Source: Paramecium sonneborni (lineage: Eukaryota; Ciliophora; Oligohymenophorea; Peniculida; Parameciidae). Taken from it: 64,000 nt of DNA. The notes beneath the pieces are model-generated. The model searched no databases. It saw nothing but the letters and a program-made list of their open reading frames with translations, and was not told the origin of the DNA. The position numbers and the translations under genes are program-made. The first letter of the stretch is position 1, and the number at the start of each line of letters is the position of its first letter. The stretch covers positions 156,399 to 220,398 of the forward strand of contig CAJJDN010000100.1 in the NCBI GenBank assembly GCA_905182985.1, read 5' to 3'. Of this stretch, positions 22,918 through 34,302 are shown in pieces.

Positions 22918-25900
22918 ATGAAGGATGATTATTCTGAATTGACAACTTTGGGTACTTCGAGTTCTTCTGCTTATCGTAAATTAGTTTTCTTGCAAAAGTG
23001 TGATGTTTCAGAACTGTATACTAATTTAACTAATGAACGAAATGCTTAGTAGAAAAATAAGAAGTTACTCTTTTAGAAGAGATTCCAATGTGTTTAAGAA
23101 AAGAATGAGAGTTTTGAAGCCTAAAACTAATTATTAAAAATGGAAGTTAATGATTGGTAAGGTTTCTTGGAAAAAGAACACAATGCTATTTAATAAATCA
23201 ATAATGAAGATATTATGAAAACAGAAATCAAATCTCCTTTATCTTTAAAAATTAAAACTAACCCAACTATTACAAGTCCAACAAATGATAGAAGTAATTA
23301 CTTTTACAAGATGAAATTAGGCAAGTATTTTTTCATTTAATCAACTTAAGCAAGCAACTATCTGTTATTAGCACTGATGATTTTTTGAAGACTGTTCGAC
23401 ACTCCTAAAAATTCGAAGATTATTCTAAACTATATAAACAATAACCCCATAATTTATACTTAAGTCTTAATTTCTCATAACCTGAAAGAGTCCCCAAAAC
23501 CTTTGGGTTAATTCAAAATACTCGATCTCTTGTTACTGCTAATGCTAGTAGATCAATTAGAAATAATGATGATGGACATGCATTTTCTAATGCAATGCTT
23601 ACATAATAAAGTAGATAAATCTAAGTTATGTAAATGAATCATAATTAATTCACTCCCAAATAATTGAGAGATATACTTCTTACATTTCCTAATACATTGA
23701 AAGACTTAGAATTATAAAATTGTAAATTAAATTATATGCATATGGAAATTTTGATGTCATTCGTAGGAAAAAATCAAATTTATAAATTGAACCTCGAAAA
23801 CAATAATATTCGTGATCTAGGATCGCAAATCATTATGAAACATCTACTAAATAACAACACACTTTAATCACTTAATCTTAATAATAATCAAATTACTGAA
23901 TGTGCTAGCACATCTATTTCAAATCTTTTAAAATAGACCCAACGTCTTTTAGAGTTATATCTTGGTTACAATTATCTAAATGCAAGTGCTGGTACTACTA
24001 TTTGGAAAGCTATGTACAAAAATACTAGTGTTAAAATATTAGACCTATCTCATAATAATATAGCATCTTTAGAATGTGCTTAGTCAATCAATAAGGCTGT
24101 TTCAAGACCTTATAATGAATTATTGCATGTTGATCTTTCTTTTAACAAGTTTACATATCCATAAGCATAAATAATTTCTGAGGCTCTTTAAAAAAATGAA
24201 ACTATTTATGGTTTTCATTTTGAAGGTAATTAAGCTGAATTATGTGTTAATGCTAATGGTTTCTTAATTAATAATATGGCTTATCATGCATAACTAAAAG
24301 AGAAATTAATTTAATTATATAAATAACCTTAATATTTTAAGTTATTAGAAGAAGCAAAGGTTGAATAAATTTCAATAAAAAGAGAGGAATCTTTAGTAAT
24401 GCCTTTTAGTAGATCAAGGAAAATACGTTCAACTAAATTGAATGTTTAGAAAGTGAATGAAATAAATAAATTAGATACTTGTTGGATATGTGAAGGATGG
24501 TAAGAAATAAAATTTGAATGGACAGCTCATAAATCTGGAAGTTTATATAACGAACCAATTTTTATTCATTTTGATTTTGAAGATTATCGACCTTTATTAA
24601 TGACATTTCTTAATAATGAATTCTTTTTCATAAAAATGTGTCCTCCAAATAAAGAAATACATTATTTCTTTACTAATCCAATTCTTGGTGTTTAATAACC
24701 AGCAATGGATTAGAATATTAAGAATATGTAAATTTAATCAATTCCATTTTTGTACAATGATGAAATTTTAGTGGATGGAAATATAATGGATTAGATAAAT
24801 GTATATAGAACTAGTAATAAATAATAATTATTTGACAAATATATGCCAATGGTACAATGTAAGCCTAGAGAACCAATGGCAAAATTTGATTTTTCTCCTT
24901 ATTTGAATATAAAGAAACATAAATGGTCAGTAGAGAATTCATTATTTAAACATTTTTAACCTGATACTCCATAATTAATAGATGAATGTTTTGAATTTGA
25001 CTTTTAGAATTCAAAGGTTACTAGATTGGTAAAAGATACTGAATTATAGGAGATTAAAGAGAATCTAAAGATTTTATATCGTTAATTGTTTCATTTATAC
25101 AAATATCATGCATCTGGATCATTAACAGCACCTATACCATGTATAATGATATAAGACTATATTGACTTTTTAGTTTAAACTTCATTGATGGATGGTTATA
25201 AGACAAATGATATTGATATAAGTTTTACATCTACAACAGCAGCAAAAGATGTTTAATTTCCATAAGCATTTGAGAAAGGATTGGTTCGTTGTTAATTATT
25301 AGAAATAATGATAAGAATGTGTAATGATAAATATATTAGATAAGGAATTTGTACAACAATGACTGAGGCTATTGGTTTGGTAATAAAATAAATTTAAGAT
25401 TACTTAATAAAATTTGATTAATCATAGATGTGGAGAAAGAGTAGATTGTGGAATTAAAAATGTGATATTATTTTGAATGATAGATTGGCTATGTTGAAAT
25501 CTCTATTTAAATATGTAAATAGATTAAGTAAGAAGGATAAATAGGTGTGTAAATATGATTATATATCTGTATAAGATTTTAAAGATTGGATTGTATAATG
25601 TAAATTAATATGTGATGATTTGAGTGAAAGAGAATGCTATTTAATATATTTATAATCAATGATTACTTAGAAAGATGAATTATATTCTAGTAAACATTAC
25701 TAGATGAATTTTCATGAATTTATAGAAAGTGTTGGTAGATTGGCTGAAAAGTTATCTATAATAAGAGGTGATAAACCTATTGATATAGATGATAGAAGAG
25801 CAAAAGATCTAACATCAAAAATAGATGGATTTTTATTGTATGTTTATTTGGTTATTGGAAATGATATGAAATAAGCCTTACCTCCTAATGATTCAGACAT

Positions 25901-26183
25901 TAAAGGAGTAGATAAATGTATGATTAATGATTTTAAATCATTAAAATAAAAATTAGAAGATTCTTTTACTGATGGAGATGAACCTCCTTATGATCCAAGA
26001 GTAGAATTACCTCATTTATCTAGCCAAATTACAAATGTATTAGGAAATACAATTGGTGGCAAAAAATAAACCTTAAGATAATAACTTAAATAAGTTAAAA
26101 GGGAAGAATAAAAATTCTCTCCAATTAATTTTGTTTAATACTTTAAAAGTATTTAATAAGTTCATGTAGATCATGATGATTGA
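22918..26183 (+). CDS. large leucine-rich-repeat protein B, tandem paralogue of A
   Basis: One 26-nt intron (23325-23350), at the same codon context as an intron in gene A, gives exactly 1,079 residues; TGA at 26181-26183. Order: charged coiled N-terminus; LRRs with clear repeats (LKDLELQNCKLNYMHMEIL, IYKLNLENNNIRDLGSQII, LQSLNLNNNQIT, VKILDLSHNNIA); then DTCWICEGWQEIKFEW (24476 on), FEDYRPLLM, MCPPNKEIHYFFTNPILG; then a long helical domain with DECFEFDFQNSKVTRLVKD and NFHEFIESVGRLAEKLS. It lines up with gene A along the whole length after the intron but is clearly diverged, so this is an old tandem duplication and not an assembly repeat. Confidence 0.87.
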
Positions 26184-26409
26184 TAAATTATTCAAATTTA
26201 GATCTTTTTTTATCATTTTTCATTCTAATTTCTTAAATTATTAGCTTCATCTAATTTCTTAAATTATTAGCTTCATAATCTTTTGAATCATCAAAATATA
26301 ATTATTAAGGAATCGGTGATTTTGATCCATTTTGGGTACTCATTTTAACACTAAATTTTTTATATTGATAACGAGATGTTCTTTGTTTTCTTGAAAAATC
26401 TTAAAACAT
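26184..26409 (-). CDS. possible small protein with frame-shifting tandem repeat
   Basis: From ATG at 26409 the minus strand reads MFQDFSRKQRTSRYQYKKFS, then about 25 more residues (..SPIPQQLYFDDSKDYEANNLRNQ) with ciliate-like codon use. A perfect 26-bp tandem repeat (26225-26276) follows. With one copy of the repeat the frame would end at once in TGA (about 50 residues). With two copies it runs on into the antisense of LRR gene B. No domain is seen. A short gene with a damaged or re-drawn 3' end is the simplest reading; chance is not excluded. Confidence 0.35.
26225..26276. repeat. 26-bp perfect tandem duplication
   Basis: Two adjacent identical units, 26225-26250 and 26251-26276, each starting ctaatttcttaaattattag and ending cttcat. 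The unit length is not a multiple of three. Confidence 0.95.
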
Positions 26410-26672
26410 CAAATTCTTTTCAATTGCTTCTAATTTCTTTTAAATATCTTTTATTCAAATAATGTTATTTTTAAAAACTTATGATTAAGTGTTTTATTGA
26501 ATTACTCTTACTTATCCTTATATTATATTTTGTATCTTCAAATTTTAATTTTCTATCAATATTTTTTAGAATGAATCATAAAGCTTCTCGTCCATGTTTA
26601 ACGAATTTATATATAATAATTTATGAGCATTTAATAAATAACGGGAAAAATATAAAAATAAATAAATTAATT

Positions 26673-27146
26673 ATGGGAAATTCAGGAATACGAAAATTAT
26701 GGTTTTTAGATTCTCCTGTTGAAACTCCTTATAAATCAATTCATGAAATTGACGTTATCAATATTAATAAGTCTGAAGAATCACTTTCTCAATATAAGGG
26801 TTAAAAAGTTTTAATAGTGAATGTTGCAATAGATTCTCCTGAATTGAATGATCAATTAAATTATCTAAAATCTCTACCTTATTAAGTATTACTATTTCCA
26901 AAATGTGATCATAAATTTACCTATTAATAGATAGCTGATAAATTATAAGGATTCAAAGTCTTTTAGAAAGTGGAATTGAATGGATAATTCACACATCCAT
27001 TATTTAAATTTCTAAAAAGACAAACTCCTCAACTCTATGATGATAGATTAGCTAATGGAAAACAAATTAAATAAGATTTCTGTAAATTCCTGATTTCTGA
27101 AGAAGGTTAACCAATTAAGTATTTCCTGCAAAATGAGAAATTATGA
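26673..27146 (+). CDS. glutathione-peroxidase-like protein lacking the catalytic Cys
   Basis: 157 residues without introns, ATG at 26673, TGA at 27144-27146. It matches the GPx fold in order: SIHEIDVININ, SLSQYKGQKVLIVNVA, VLLFPKCDHKFTYQQI, FQKVELNGQFTHPLFKFLKR, IKQDFCKFLISEEGQPI. The active-site segment, normally VNVAS followed by Cys or Sec-Gly, reads VNVAIDSPELNDQ, so the peroxidatic residue is absent. The catalytic Gln region (N/C-NQF) reads CDHKF, and the Trp of WNF is replaced (QDF). The frame is intact and length is normal, so this looks like an expressed but peroxidase-dead member rather than a random relic. N-terminal MGNS could be myristoylated. Confidence 0.8.
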
Positions 27147-27153
27147 ATTATTT

Positions 27154-28060
27154 ATGTATAGACATTTATTTCGAAATCCAACAATCTTTTCAAAAATTCT
27201 ATTTAAATAATACATTAACCTCAAAAGTCCGCATTATTTAAATTACTCACTTAAGAACTTGAATATGAAGTTTTACATCAATTGAATCCAGTCAAAAAAT
27301 TAAATATTGGTGAAATGTCTAAATCACCTTAAATCTTCACTTTATTAAATAATTTAAATAGATCTATCCATTCTTATTCCTTCATTTAATATTTTTAATT
27401 TTATGTTGTTATGAAAAATATGAATATAATATATAAGATATATAAGATTTTGTTGCACAATTTAATATGTCTTATAGAAATAAATTAAAGCTTATATGAG
27501 TTATGCTTTAGACCATTAAATTAATCATAAACCATGAAATAAAACTTCACAATAATTAATGAATTTTGACCAACTAATAAATTCCTGTTGGGTAAGTCTT
27601 TTATTTATAATCATTATAAAATTCACATCAGAGATCCTGGATTCATTAAAATTTATTATATTAAGGATGGATAAGAATTATTTTTAGATTATTTAGAATC
27701 TTGTCTTTTTAATACGCATATTGAATAGCCAAATTAGCTAATTAAACCATCTTCATTGCATCCATAAATTTTTAAATAAAATCTTAAATATCTAGGTTTA
27801 TTAATTATGCTTTTGGAAGATTATGCATTTTGAATAAACAAAAGACGGAAAAAACTTTTATAAATTTTATAACAGTATTTTGAAGGAAAATCCTCAATAT
27901 CTATGAATGATTAAATTACTAAGTTTATCAGTTTTATATATAAAATATACTCTCTCCTTTTATGATGTTTTAATTTTTTCTAATTTATATTCTTAACTTA
28001 TATTAAAAACATATTATAAATATCCATATTACTCCATATTTTTTTAATTTTCTTTTATTT
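27154..28060 (+). pseudogene. decayed gene, possibly mitochondrial p32/MAM33-like
   Basis: An ATG at 27154 opens MYRHLFRNPTIFSKILFK, a presequence-like start. A -1 frame change then leads to SALFKLLTQELEYEVLHQLN. Further broken pieces follow on the same strand (GFIKIYYIKDGQELFLDYLE, HPQIFKQNLKYLGLLIMLLE) with intervening TGA codons. An LL..ELEYE block early and a LF.DYLES block late recall MAM33/p32 mitochondrial matrix proteins, but the match is weak. No short intron set I tried joins the pieces. Part of the region (from 27441) lies in the contig-overlap repeat. Confidence 0.33.
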
Positions 28061-28307
28061 AAAGAATTGATCTAAATCATGTTTGTATCAAACAATATCT
28101 ATTAAAACCTGAATGTTGTAGCCTATATATATTTGATAAATATTCATTTATTAGAATTTTTTAACTTGGCTTTGACCAGATTTCAAGTTACAAAACGATA
28201 AAACCGACCTTATCTAGATAAGAAGTTTAGAATATATTATAAATGATATTAGAGTATTAGTACATGATTAAATATATAAAAAATAAAGTCAATTTAGACT
28301 TTGAGTT
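27441..28307. repeat. left member of an 867-bp exact duplication flanking the N run
   Basis: Matches 28621-29487 at offset 1180. The copies directly abut the two ends of the N run. Confidence 0.9.
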
Positions 28308-28620
28308 NNNNNNNNNNNNNNNNNNNNNNNNNNNNNNNNNNNNNNNNNNNNNNNNNNNNNNNNNNNNNNNNNNNNNNNNNNNNNNNNNNNNNNNNNNNNN
28401 NNNNNNNNNNNNNNNNNNNNNNNNNNNNNNNNNNNNNNNNNNNNNNNNNNNNNNNNNNNNNNNNNNNNNNNNNNNNNNNNNNNNNNNNNNNNNNNNNNNN
28501 NNNNNNNNNNNNNNNNNNNNNNNNNNNNNNNNNNNNNNNNNNNNNNNNNNNNNNNNNNNNNNNNNNNNNNNNNNNNNNNNNNNNNNNNNNNNNNNNNNNN
28601 NNNNNNNNNNNNNNNNNNNN
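28308..28620. other. assembly gap (313 N)
   Basis: Run of N. Because its two flanks are the same 867 bp, the true gap is probably zero or negative (overlapping contigs). Confidence 0.95.
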
Positions 28621-29487
28621 TATAAGATTTTGTTGCACAATTTAATATGTCTTATAGAAATAAATTAAAGCTTATATGAGTTATGCTTTAGACCATTAAA
28701 TTAATCATAAACCATGAAATAAAACTTCACAATAATTAATGAATTTTGACCAACTAATAAATTCCTGTTGGGTAAGTCTTTTATTTATAATCATTATAAA
28801 ATTCACATCAGAGATCCTGGATTCATTAAAATTTATTATATTAAGGATGGATAAGAATTATTTTTAGATTATTTAGAATCTTGTCTTTTTAATACGCATA
28901 TTGAATAGCCAAATTAGCTAATTAAACCATCTTCATTGCATCCATAAATTTTTAAATAAAATCTTAAATATCTAGGTTTATTAATTATGCTTTTGGAAGA
29001 TTATGCATTTTGAATAAACAAAAGACGGAAAAAACTTTTATAAATTTTATAACAGTATTTTGAAGGAAAATCCTCAATATCTATGAATGATTAAATTACT
29101 AAGTTTATCAGTTTTATATATAAAATATACTCTCTCCTTTTATGATGTTTTAATTTTTTCTAATTTATATTCTTAACTTATATTAAAAACATATTATAAA
29201 TATCCATATTACTCCATATTTTTTTAATTTTCTTTTATTTAAAGAATTGATCTAAATCATGTTTGTATCAAACAATATCTATTAAAACCTGAATGTTGTA
29301 GCCTATATATATTTGATAAATATTCATTTATTAGAATTTTTTAACTTGGCTTTGACCAGATTTCAAGTTACAAAACGATAAAACCGACCTTATCTAGATA
29401 AGAAGTTTAGAATATATTATAAATGATATTAGAGTATTAGTACATGATTAAATATATAAAAAATAAAGTCAATTTAGACTTTGAGTT
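28621..29487. repeat. right member of the 867-bp exact duplication
   Basis: See 27441-28307. It holds a second copy of the downstream part of the decayed gene and AT-rich spacer; no intact gene. Confidence 0.9.
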
Positions 29488-29489
29488 AA

Positions 29490-29672
29490 TCAACGATTTC
29501 TTTTTCGTTTGATTGTTTAAATGAATTTAAAATTTGGAGATTCTGGAACAATGATATGTGTTTCATTTTCTAATTACAATAAATGATCATCTCTCATATG
29601 CATTTCCTCTTATTGTTTTAAAACTTCTTTATTTTTAATGAATTTATTGTTTTTGATTCCTAAGAAGTCCAT
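29490..29672 (-). CDS. small basic-tailed protein, 60 aa
   Basis: ATG at 29672 to TGA at 29490-29492, 60 residues in one exon. It starts MDFLGIKNNKFIKNKEVLKQ, has a Glu/Met/Asp-rich middle (EEMHMRDDHLLQLENE), then IIVPESPNF, and ends TIKRKRNR, a nuclear-localisation-like tail. Codon use fits coding sequence on this purine-rich strand. It lies 81 bp downstream of the RRM gene, same strand. The family is not recognised. Confidence 0.55.
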
Positions 29673-29753
29673 GTATTTTAATTAAAAAATTATATGATTC
29701 GCTATTAATTAAAAGAAATATATAAATTGTATAATTAAATCATTCTGTTAATT

Positions 29754-30395
29754 TCATTTTGATAAACTTCTACTCCTACTTCTGCTTCTATTTTTTTTTT
29801 CATTTTTCTCTACTTGATTATCCTATTCTTTTTGTTAAAGACCAATTCTAATTTTTAGAGTACATGTCTTTAATTCTAAATCAAGCTTAGTTACACTTTA
29901 TGCTTCATTTAATGTACTATATTCAATAAATGCTCTTCGCTTAGTAAATTAAGATCCTTCATTACGTGGTATTTCTATTGATACAATTGTACCGAATTAT
30001 GAAAAGAAATCAACAATCTCTTTATCACTTATTTTTAATGGAAGTCCTTATACAAAAATAGTTTTTTAATCATGATCAATTTCATTAATATCATCATCAA
30101 TTTATTCTTCATCATCATCTATATCATCTATTCCTTCAATATCTGAATCTAACCATTCAATTTTTTTTTATTTCTCATTAGATTTTTCATTTATTATTTC
30201 TTTTTCTTCAACTATTTCAATTTCATTAACTTTTTATTAATCCTCCTGTTTCACTTATTCTTTTTATTAAATTGGTTATTCTTCATCTTCAGAAGGAGGC
30301 AATTGAATTTTTTCGAGAACTACTTAATCATCAATATCTTAAAATTCTTATTGCCAATCTTTATTTTTCTTTAAGAATTGAAATTACTTTTTCAT
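29754..30395 (-). CDS. RRM/RS RNA-binding protein
   Basis: 213 residues, one exon, ATG at 30395, TGA at 29754-29756. The first ~115 residues are highly acidic (WLDSDIEGIDDIDDDEEQID). One RRM follows: RNP2 is TIFVQGLP, loop KISDKEIVDFFSQFGTIVSI, RNP1 is RRAFIEYS, ending TCTLKIRIGL. A short RS tail closes the protein (NRSRSRSRSLSK). An acidic N-terminus, single RRM and RS tail suggest a nuclear pre-mRNA or rRNA processing factor, but no orthologue is assigned. Its start is only 17 nt from the Tim22 stop. Confidence 0.85.
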
Positions 30396-30412
30396 TTTAA
30401 TAATAAAATATA

Positions 30413-30902
30413 TCAGTGATTCATAAATTTAATCTAAACATAATACATAATTCCTCCAAACATACCTCCCCCTAATCCTGACATCATTAATCCTTTCCAT
30501 CCTACTGATTCAGCAGCTAGTACCATAGATGAAAACATGCAAGAAAGAAATGAATTGGTAGCATCATCTCTAATTCTTAATTTTTCTAATTGACATTCAA
30601 ATATTGAATAAAATGCTCCAAAAATAGCAAATCCTTTTGCCATTCCAAACATTTTATTAATATCTCTCTAATGATTGATTAATTATTTACTCTTAAAACA
30701 TATCGAGTTGACTATTTGGTTCTACCATAATCCATATCTCTCATTTCTACTGCATTCATAAATAAAGCCATTAAAAAACCCATAGCTCCTCCAGCTACAG
30801 TAACCATTCCTGCTTTTGCTGCACAATTAGTATCCATAAATGTTACATGCTCTAAATTATATATTTGTATAATTTACTAAATGGATTAGGTTCTTATTCC
30901 AT
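30413..30902 (-). CDS. Tim22, mitochondrial inner-membrane carrier translocase subunit
   Basis: Channel-forming subunit that inserts metabolite carriers into the mitochondrial inner membrane. Two introns (30852-30877, 30668-30690) give exactly 146 residues. The start at 30902 is chosen because splicing yields MEQEPNPFKHVTFMDTNCAA in frame with the Tim17/22 core. Core motifs: AGMVTVAGGAMGFLMALFMN (TM1), MAKGFAIFGAFYSIFECQLE (TM2 with the FECxxE motif), RDDATNSFLSC, MVLAAESVGW and GLMMSGLGGGMFGGIM (Gly-rich last helix). Length and helix number match Tim22 better than Tim17 or Tim23. Its ATG lies 19 bp from the divergent DHHC gene. Confidence 0.87.
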
Positions 30903-30921
30903 TATTAATTAATTAAAAAAT

Positions 30922-31776
30922 ATGGCAGTGCCATCATAAGTATATAATTTAGGAAATGCATGCAAAAAGTTTTTAATTTCAGCAGAGTTGATAGGTATGC
31001 TTACACTTACAATATTCGAAAATAATTTGACATTATTAATTGGAATACGATTATTGATTGAGACATTTGCTGCTGGATATTTTTATCTGTAATGTAATGA
31101 TTCAGCTGGTGAGCCAATCTAAGAATTATAATAAGATTATGAAATGGCTGATATGTCATTTTCAAGTTCAAAAGGAGATAATGGATAATTTGAATCTTAA
31201 ACACCTGATAGAAATGAATGTTAAGAATGTAAAATTGTTTAATCTTACAGAACAAAACATTGTTCTAAGTGTTAGAAATGTATACCTAAATATGATCATC
31301 ATTGTTTTTGGATTGGGGGATGTGTAGGTGAATTAAATCATAGAATGTATTGGTTATTTCTTTTTTTCTAATGTTCTCTTTGTTTTGATGGATTAATTTA
31401 ATTTTAGAATTAATTTGTATTCTATTCAATTTATGATGAAGAATATGGATACGATTAATACAAATATTAATATTTCATAATTTTGATAATGGCAGCAACA
31501 TCATTTGCTTTCGGATTATTTACAGGAACTTTGCTTATTTATCATACTATATTGATATTGACTGGTAAGACTACTTGGGAATAAACAAAAAGAGATAAGA
31601 TTTCATATCTAATTTTTTATCCAAAGTATTATCACCCTTACAATTATGGTTTAATAGAGAATATAAAATAAACATTTTTTCATAAAGATATTTTATCACA
31701 TTGGATACCACCACAAAAAGATTAAATTAAAGAATAATGCAATATATTTGATAACAAATATTACTCTTGTTGTTGA
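30922..31776 (+). CDS. DHHC-type protein S-acyltransferase
   Basis: Palmitoylates cysteines of membrane-associated proteins. 284 residues, one exon, ATG at 30922, TGA at 31774-31776. TM1-2 ([21 protein letters not shown]) precede an acidic loop. The cysteine-rich domain is complete: [20 protein letters not shown], then [20 protein letters not shown], with the DHHC catalytic motif (DHHCFW in place of the common DHHCPW). TM3 and TM4 follow ([33 protein letters not shown]), then the TTxE motif as TTWEQTKR. The protein ends YYSCC; the last Cys pair may itself be acylated. The very close divergent start with Tim22 means the true start could be a later Met. Confidence 0.93.
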
Positions 31777-31992
31777 TATATTTACTATATAGTTTTATAA
31801 AGTGCATAAAGAAATCATATATTGATTTTGGATAATGGATTTATAAATGTATTAATTGTTAGTTCTTTTTTAATTCTAAGATGACTAATATAATAGTAAA
31901 ATACTTTTTTTAATTTTTTATATCAATTTAAATATAAAAAGAAAATAAAGTTCTTTGATATATAAAATTAATAAAATTTGTTCAAAATTTAA

Positions 31993-32795
31993 TCATAATT
32001 AGATGGGTTTTTTGATATTATTTTATTCAGTTCTAAATTTAATTTTAGGTGTTAAATTAGATCGATAAGTATAATAATAAGGTGAATTTTTATAATTAGA
32101 TTTACTATTAGTTCTGTTTATTGGACTAAGAGGTTGATTAAAATAACTTAGATTTTCAGTTTTGATTCTAGTACATTCAAATTAAGAAGTAAATGGAAGT
32201 TGAAAATGTTTCTAAGTGATTGGAATAAGACATTATATTTTTTACTCTAATTTAATCAAACCTATAGGTCTACTGATTTTATTAATTTATTTAATTTAAG
32301 GTTCTTTCTTTCCTATGATATTTGATAGAAGAGAAGATCTTGATTGCATGTTGAAATTGAAATATTATGTTTTATGTTCATCGATTTTATCACCAGTAGT
32401 ATTAGTATCTATAATCGTTGTTTTTTTATCATTTTTTTTAATTGTTCTCTTTTTTGGAAAGAAGATCTCTTATTCTTTAGATATAAGAGGAAGTTAATAC
32501 TTGGTAGCGTTAATACTAAAGCATTTTTTGGATTGTCTGAGTTTCTTTTATTTTAGTTTCTAAAAAACTATCTAGTGTTCATATTTTCAAATTAGAATTT
32601 ACCCAAACAACCACATTCTGTACAATAACAACTTTTTCTTCTGGTATGGGTTTTTTAAGATTCTTAGATGATTTCATTAATATTTTTGAAATATTAACTG
32701 CTAGATCGTTAATCAGTCAATTTGTTTTAGATTCTTATAGATTAGTTAGATTGATAATCATTGTGAATAGTTGATGAATAAATAAGAATATCCAT
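31993..32795 (-). CDS. uncharacterised protein with CYCxxCGC motif (paralogous motif 1)
   Basis: Reads from ATG at 32795 to TGA at 31993-31995. About 60 residues of Ser/Asn/Gln-rich sequence precede KTHTRRKSCYCTECGCLG, a compact four- or five-Cys cluster likely to bind metal. The rest is basic and Ser/Asn-rich with no other domain. The best splice is a 17-nt GT..AG (gtattaacgctaccaag) joining PKNAL to YQLPLISK and giving 261 residues; 17 nt would be at the extreme low end for Paramecium, so the intron is uncertain. The gene at 40031-40720 shares the RRKSCYCxxCG core only. Confidence 0.6.
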
Positions 32796-32896
32796 AAATT
32801 TAATAATTAAATTAAAGAGAATTAATTTAAACTGATAATAATAAACATGAGATAAAACGAAGGAAAAAAACAATAGTAGAAATGATAATAGATAAT

Positions 32897-34224
32897 TCAT
32901 TAATCAATAACATTCGTAGTTTTGAGAGATTTGATTGTTTTAGCATCTAAACTTTTATTGCTTTTTTTAAGTAGATATGATTAAATATTTAACTACTATT
33001 ATTATTGTGAAATTTGATTTTCTGATAGAAATTAACTATCCTATTTATCATAAGATGTTTTTTCAACTTTATCTTTAAGATATGAATGATTTAAAGCTTA
33101 TTACGCATTAATTCTTTTAGTAGGATCTACTTCTAACATTTTTTAAAGAAGATCTGCTGCATCTTCATCTCCAATAAATTTTTATGGATTATTCATTTTA
33201 TATTTTGACATAGGTTAATTAGTGATTCTAAAATGCTATTAAAAATTCTATACAAATTAAATAAAACAACACCAACACTAAACATATCTGAATTATAACT
33301 TGATTCTTTTGATCTCAATAATTCAGGAGCATAATATCCAGGTGTTCCACATATACAACTGACAGAACCAAACTTAAGATTAGCTGCAAAACCAAAATCT
33401 ATAACTTTAATAGAATTGTCTTTTTTTATGATAATATTCTCAGGCTTTATATCTCTATGAACAATTTTTAAAGATTGTAAATAGCTTACTGTATTTAATA
33501 ATCCCTATTAGTATTTTATCCAATCATACAATCATTATTGACTTAATTTCATTGCTGCTAAGTTTTTCTTTTAAAATATCACTTAATGGTGTCCCTGCTA
33601 CAAATTCTTAAACTATCCAAAATGTTTAATCATTCTCATATACTTCAAGCACCTTTATAATATTCTCATGGTTAAGCGACTTTAAGATTGACACTTCCGT
33701 TTTCACGATATCCTTAAATCAAAATCAATTTAATTTACTTACCAAAGCTTATTCTTCTCTACCAAACTCTTATTTTATCATTTTCACTGCCACTGCCTTT
33801 TTACTCTTCTTATCTATACTTTAAAATACCTATATTAAATTATTAATTTACTTTTGCTGACAACCCTTCTCCTATCAATTATATTGGCTCATAAAATGAT
33901 GCCATATTTCTATATATCACTCGACCACCTAAACTATTCTTTAATTATTCAAGATGTATTTATGATGCTTCAAAATATTTTATTTTATTTTGGTACACTA
34001 TTCCAAATGCTTTTAATTATTGTTTCCCCATTTTCCATAATATTTATGTTGTTAATTTAAGTTCTATACAATATTTTGGATTCTAATAATTGCTAAACTT
34101 TATATTTTAATCATAAGCTTACTGCAGATATCACAACTTCATCATCCATCACTTTCAAATAATATCTCTTAGAAAAAAATGTATGAGGCCTAATACAACT
34201 AAAACTAACCAAATCTATCTCCAT
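32897..34224 (-). CDS. serine/threonine protein kinase with N-terminal PH-like region
   Basis: Five introns (25, 22, 30, 25 and 26 nt) give exactly 399 residues. The kinase domain is complete: LIGEGLSAKVFQS (Gly loop), VAVKMIKQEF (ATP Lys), HENIIKVLEVY, IVHRDIKPENIII (catalytic loop), VIDFGFAANL (DFG), CGTPGYYAPELL (APE), FSVGVVLFNL, KMLEVDPTKRINAQQAL. It belongs to the CAMK/CDPK-like group by sequence feel. There are no EF-hands; the C-terminus is a Gln/Ser/Lys tail. The N-terminal ~120 residues (RYYLKVMDDEVVIS..) resemble a PH domain, common in Paramecium kinases. An in-frame ATG at 34302 could add 26 residues. Confidence 0.87.
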
Positions 34225-34302
34225 TCCTTTATTATTCTCTAACTAAATTGATTTATATTATTAATAATTTTATATTTCTATACTCAATTATGTAACTCTC
34301 AT

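Noticed and set aside
28257..28668. ORFs made mostly of X
   Set aside because: Artefacts of the N run.
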